This document shows positions 60,775 to 64,000 of a DNA stretch of 64,000 nucleotides, piece by piece (position 1 is the first letter of the stretch; every line of letters starts with the position of its first letter). The translations under genes were made by a program, and so were the position numbers. The notes below the pieces were generated by a model, which saw only the letters and a program-made list of their open reading frames with translations, ran no database searches and had not been told where the DNA came from. Source of the DNA: Lachnospiraceae bacterium (lineage in GTDB: Bacteria; Bacillota; Clostridia; Lachnospirales; Lachnospiraceae); NCBI GenBank assembly GCA_910575605.1, contig CAJTEW010000001.1, forward strand, positions 186,001-250,000. Direction: 5' to 3'.

Positions 60775-62418
60775 CTAATCTTCCATTTCACTTTCGTCCG
60801 CCATTTCAGACATCGGTTCTGCGGCACTGACGGTATCTTCTCCATTTACGCCGGATGCAAGCCGCATACCGAGAAAGCCGGATAATACAGACTGCAGATC
60901 TACTCCCGTAGATTCCTTCAGCCCATCTGTCACCTGTGTAAGCGTTCCCACGATATCCTTTACAAGCTTGGAGCTATTGCCGTCGCCATACATGGTGATT
61001 TTATCTACCTTAGAAAGCGGCTCCGCAATATTACGCGCAATCTCCGGCATCGCTTTAAAGTACATTTCCAGAATCGCGGCCTCGCCCATCTGCTTCATAG
61101 CCTCCGCCTTTTTCTCAATACCTTCTGCCTCTGCAAGGGCTTTCGCCTTAATAGCCTCCGCCTCTGCAAGTCCTTTGCTTCGAATACCTTCCGCTTCCTG
61201 CTCCATGGCAAACTTCTGCGCCTCAGCAGTCGCCTTTAAAGCCTCCGCCTCCTTCTCACGCTCGAATTTCTCAGCCTCCGCATTTTTCTGCCGTTCAAAT
61301 AATTTTGCTTCCGAATTTCTCTGCACCTCGTAAAGGTTTGCGTCAGATTCCTGCTGCTTTGCGTACTTTTCCGCATCCGCCTGCTTCTTTACTGTCGCTT
61401 CCAAGCTTCTCTCCGTAAGCTCTACTTCCTTTTCCTTTAATATGATGGCCTTTTCCTGTTTCGCAAGGTTTGCGTCCGCAGTTGTAATTTCCACCGTCTT
61501 ACGCTCCGATTCCTTCTGTATCTGGTATGCCGCGTCTGCAATGGCCTTCTTTGTATCCGCATCCTTTTGAAGCTCTGCTTTACGAATTTCCAGTTCATTT
61601 TCCTTCTGGGCGATCAAAGTTGCCGCGCTGATTTCTGCTTCTTTTGATTCCCTTGTAGCCTCCGCCTGTACAACCGCCTTTTCCTTCTGGGCCCGCGCTC
61701 TGGCGTTGGCAATCTCAAGCTCGGAACTTACCTGGGCGTCGTTTGCCTCCTTCTTGGCAATGGCCTGGGCCCGTGCGATTTCCTTCTCGCTCTCTGCTCT
61801 TGAAATCGCCGCGTTTTTCTGGATTTTAACAATATTGTCTACACCAAGATTTTCAATTACCCCGTTGCCGTCCACAAAATTCTGCACATTAAAACTCACA
61901 ATGTCGAGTCCCATTGCCGCAAGATCCGGCTCTGCGTTTTCTTTGACAAGCGTTGCAAATTTCTGACGGTCAGACACCATTTCTTCCAGATTCATCTTAC
62001 CTACGATTTCACGCATGTTTCCTTCCAGCACTTCTCTGGATACCTGCGCAATATACTCTACCGGCTTATTCAGAAAATTCTGTGCCGCAAGCCCGAGACG
62101 CTCCTCATTATCACTGATTTTCACATTTACAGCCGCATCCACACGAATATTAATGTAATCTGCGGTAGGCACCGCACTGGAAGTCTTCACGTCAATCGGA
62201 ATCAGCTGGAGATTCAGCTCGTCTTTCTTCTCCAGAAAGGGGATCTTAATACCCGCCTTACCGATAAGCACCTTCGGCTTTTTCCTCAAACCGGAAATTA
62301 TATATGCCGTATCCGGTGAAGCCTTTACATACCCCGTCGCCAGAATTAAAATCACCAAAAGCACTATTAGCGCAATCGGAATCAAAGTCCCAGCCAAACC
62401 CAAAATATAATCCAACAT
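60775..62418 (-). CDS. Flotillin
   Basis: A 547-residue membrane scaffold: N-terminal helix (IALIVLLVILILATGYV), SPFH/band-7 domain (about 35-200), long alanine/glutamate-rich coiled coil (about 210-450, with repeats such as KAEAQKFAMEQEAEGIRSKG) and a C-terminal tail. The start at 62418 is chosen for AAGGAGG. It organises membrane microdomains in bacteria. Downstream are DUF3784 and HAD genes. No NfeD partner is seen. Confidence 0.93.
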   Translation of the reverse strand: MLDYILGLAGTLIPIALIVLLVILILATGYVKASPDTAYIISGLRKKPKVLIGKAGIKIPFLEKKDELNLQLIPIDVKTSSAVPTADYINIRVDAAVNVKISDNEERLGLAAQNFLNKPVEYIAQVSREVLEGNMREIVGKMNLEEMVSDRQKFATLVKENAEPDLAAMGLDIVSFNVQNFVDGNGVIENLGVDNIVKIQKNAAISRAESEKEIARAQAIAKKEANDAQVSSELEIANARARAQKEKAVVQAEATRESKEAEISAATLIAQKENELEIRKAELQKDADTKKAIADAAYQIQKESERKTVEITTADANLAKQEKAIILKEKEVELTERSLEATVKKQADAEKYAKQQESDANLYEVQRNSEAKLFERQKNAEAEKFEREKEAEALKATAEAQKFAMEQEAEGIRSKGLAEAEAIKAKALAEAEGIEKKAEAMKQMGEAAILEMYFKAMPEIARNIAEPLSKVDKITMYGDGNSSKLVKDIVGTLTQVTDGLKESTGVDLQSVLSGFLGMRLASGVNGEDTVSAAEPMSEMADESEMED

Positions 62419-62494
62419 CTTTCGTTCCCTCCTTGCCATTTCTTTAACGATATTATACTATATTTATAAAAAAATGGAAAGAAATAAATATGAA

Positions 62495-63202
62495 TTACTG
62501 GTAGACGGATGCCCGTTTAGCCGCACAGGTCATATATTGTATAAGCTCTTCATCTCCTTCACAATGCTCTCTTAAAAATACTTCTGCCTCATGCTTTGAT
62601 TTCCTACGCAAAAAATACATAAATAAAATTTCACACAGATTTTCAACCATATCCTCATATTCGTTCTCATATTCTGACAGTACCTCCCTCACTGTCTCTT
62701 CCTTTATTCTCCCCAAAAACCTCTGTTCCATATGAATACATTTCAGATATTCATATACCTTATCTACGCCGCGGCTTTCTGATAAGTCCTTAAGAACTGG
62801 ATAATCCAGCGTAAGTATCTCCTCCTGGGGCGCGAACCGGATGTCATACCACTTAAAGAACTCTGGCATTACTTTTATAAATGTATCATACAGACACCGA
62901 TTCCCATAATCGCAAAATTCTGGCATCATCTCATTATAAAGCCTGAGGGTTCTCTTTACATTCTGCTCCACAAGGCGGTACCCCTCCCGATATACCTCAT
63001 ATGCTGAAAGCTTATCAGATGAAAGAAGCATGTTTCCTTTGTCCCTGCGCTGTGCCTCCCGGATACAATAAAGCACTGCCTCCATAAACTGCTCTGCCCT
63101 CTCATAGGTCACAGATGTACTTTCAAAACTCGTGTATTTTTGCGCAAGTTCCGCCACAATAGGAACCAGCTCCTCCATCTCATATCCTGTATGATTTCCC
63201 AT
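62495..63202 (-). CDS. DUF6179-type protein
   Basis: A 235-residue helical cytoplasmic protein (RAEQFMEAVLYCIREAQRRD, YEVYREGYRLVEQNVKRTLR, FDYP-like TLDYPVLKDLSES). It lies 4 bases after the DUF6323-type gene and the two families are commonly adjacent in Lachnospiraceae. Function unknown. Confidence 0.65.
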   Translation of the reverse strand: MGNHTGYEMEELVPIVAELAQKYTSFESTSVTYERAEQFMEAVLYCIREAQRRDKGNMLLSSDKLSAYEVYREGYRLVEQNVKRTLRLYNEMMPEFCDYGNRCLYDTFIKVMPEFFKWYDIRFAPQEEILTLDYPVLKDLSESRGVDKVYEYLKCIHMEQRFLGRIKEETVREVLSEYENEYEDMVENLCEILFMYFLRRKSKHEAEVFLREHCEGDEELIQYMTCAAKRASVYQ

Positions 63203-63206
63203 ATTT

Positions 63207-63740
63207 TTACCTCCAGCAAAGCTCTCTTAGTGCTTCCATATAAAGTTCATAATCCCATCTGCTTACTTCATCAAATTTTTCATATTCCCCACGTCCTTCC
63301 GAAGCCTTATATCCCCGGTATCCGGCACGTACTGCCTGGGAAAACAGATTCAGGCACGTACCCTCCAGATAGTCCAAATCTCCAAAGCAGACGTCCTCGA
63401 ACTGCTTCTTCATAAAGTGTAATAACTCGTCATCGGAAATTTCATCCATCATCTCATTTTTATACAGGTAGAATATTTCCTGAAGCCGGATAATGGTATC
63501 CACATAATGGTCCTGACGCAGAAAGTCTGAATCACAAAACTCATAAATAATCCTCTCCGTTACTCCTCCTCCAAACTCTACTCTCCTTTCCTTTTGGAGC
63601 ACATCTCTCCTTTCCTGTAAGATTAGTTTTGCCTCCTCCTCATTTAAAACAAGTCCGTACTTTTCCGTTTCCTGGTTCAGCTTCAATACTCTGCCAAGCT
63701 GAGACTGCTCCTGTAACAGGGAAAGCCATTTTTCATCCAT
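63207..63740 (-). CDS. DUF6323-type protein
   Basis: A 177-residue helical protein (GLVLNEEEAKLILQERRDVL, FCDSDFLRQDHYVDTIIRLQ, DLDYLEGTCLNLFSQAVRAG). First gene of the pair, with AAAAGGAG upstream and a consensus-like promoter. Function unknown. Confidence 0.65.
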   Translation of the reverse strand: MDEKWLSLLQEQSQLGRVLKLNQETEKYGLVLNEEEAKLILQERRDVLQKERRVEFGGGVTERIIYEFCDSDFLRQDHYVDTIIRLQEIFYLYKNEMMDEISDDELLHFMKKQFEDVCFGDLDYLEGTCLNLFSQAVRAGYRGYKASEGRGEYEKFDEVSRWDYELYMEALRELCWR

Positions 63741-63779
63741 AAATGAATTCTCCTTTTCATTTATTTTTATTGGAAGCCC

Positions 63780-63840
63780 ATTATAGCATCCTGCTATACC
63801 TGGTACAAGACTTGATTTTCCGCTGTTTTTGTGGTATTAT
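63780..63840. promoter_or_regulatory. Back-to-back promoters
   Basis: Minus strand: TTGTAC (63803-63808), 17 bases, TATAAT (63780-63785), driving the DUF6323/DUF6179 pair. Plus strand: TTGATT (63812-63817), 17 bases, TATTAT (63835-63840), which points at the hairpin at 63852 with no gene beyond it on that strand. Confidence 0.65.
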
Positions 63841-63851
63841 AGATATAGAAA

Positions 63852-63883
63852 AGAGGAGCAGAATCTATAAGGTCTGCTCCTCT
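63852..63883 (-). terminator. Terminator of response-regulator gene
   Basis: AGAGGAGCAGA and TCTGCTCCTCT form a perfect 11-base stem with a 10-base loop. The minus strand continues in TTTTCT. It lies 17 bases after the partial gene at the window end. Confidence 0.8.
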
Positions 63884-63900
63884 TCTCATTGCATAAATAT

Positions 63901-64000
63901 CTACTTTAGAATTTCATACAAGGTCCTGAATAATACTCCCACATCAATCGGCTTTGCCAGATGTCCGTCCATTCCCGCTTCTAATGCCTTTTTCCTGTCC
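63901..64000 (-). CDS. C-terminal end of a response-regulator receiver protein (partial)
   Basis: Only the last 32 residues are in the window: DRKKALEAGMDGHLAKPID, then VGVLFRTLYEILK and stop. The GMDGHLAKPID motif, with the conserved lysine, is the alpha-4/beta-5 end of a receiver domain, of the type that ends hybrid histidine kinases. The gene continues beyond 64000. Confidence 0.8.
   Translation of the reverse strand, partial: DRKKALEAGMDGHLAKPIDVGVLFRTLYEILK

Noticed and set aside
1-64000. CRISPR arrays
   Set aside because: No regularly spaced direct repeats of 24-40 bases and no cas genes were seen.

Overview
The window looks like chromosome from a spore-forming, anaerobic Firmicute of the Lachnospiraceae type. 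The grounds are the sporulation genes (YqfC, YqfD, a SpoVB-like flippase, a BofC-like protein), strong AAGGAGG ribosome binding sites, and clostridial family types (QueH, DUF4250, DUF896, DUF5688, YARHG). No species is assigned.

Layout. (1) 1-14.6 kb is ordinary chromosome: a three-domain aminopeptidase P; a 2-isopropylmalate synthase fused to an AraC-type DNA-binding domain; a sodium/solute symporter; mgsA; a left-handed beta-helix protein; topB; ppk1; asd; argH; queH. (2) 14.7-48.06 kb is one two-gene ABC importer (ATPase plus permease, nitrate/sulfonate/thiamine-precursor type) that has been broken twice. Element E1 (14867-39491, about 24.6 kb) sits in the P-loop lysine codon of the ATPase gene. 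Element E2 (40806-47949, about 7.1 kb) sits in a phenylalanine codon near the 3' end of the permease gene. The missing permease C-terminus lies at 47952-48057, beyond E2. Each element has its own large serine recombinase beside its left end, a two-base core shared by both junctions, and a near-identical inverted arm 12 bases inside each junction. Removing either element restores a full-length reading frame. (3) 48.1-64 kb is chromosome again: TrkA/TrkH potassium uptake, a tRNA-Thr, folate and small conserved genes, a sporulation/RNA block (spoVB-like, ybeY, phoH, yqfD, yqfC), a membrane lipase, a MutS-like ATPase, a HAD hydrolase, a flotillin, a DUF6179/DUF6323 pair and the end of a response-regulator protein.

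E1 is best read as an integrative mobilizable element. It has a recombinase, a small HUH relaxase and a MobC-like protein, but no type IV secretion genes. Its cargo includes a recombination module (Rad52-like annealing protein, YqaJ exonuclease, DUF932), a RelE/Phd pair, and a WYL-regulated operon of unfamiliar membrane proteins behind a palindrome-rich divergent promoter. It also carries an RtcB2-PrfH ribosome-repair operon with a frameshifted third gene, and a P4-helicase-like protein with a damaged Walker A motif whose promoter is ringed by four AGTACA repeats. Several short peptides have their own strong ribosome binding sites.

E2 carries only its recombinase with a translationally coupled 55-residue partner and a complete four-gene ABC importer built around a DUF3798 lipoprotein. 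A resident importer has therefore been interrupted by an element whose whole recognisable cargo is another importer.
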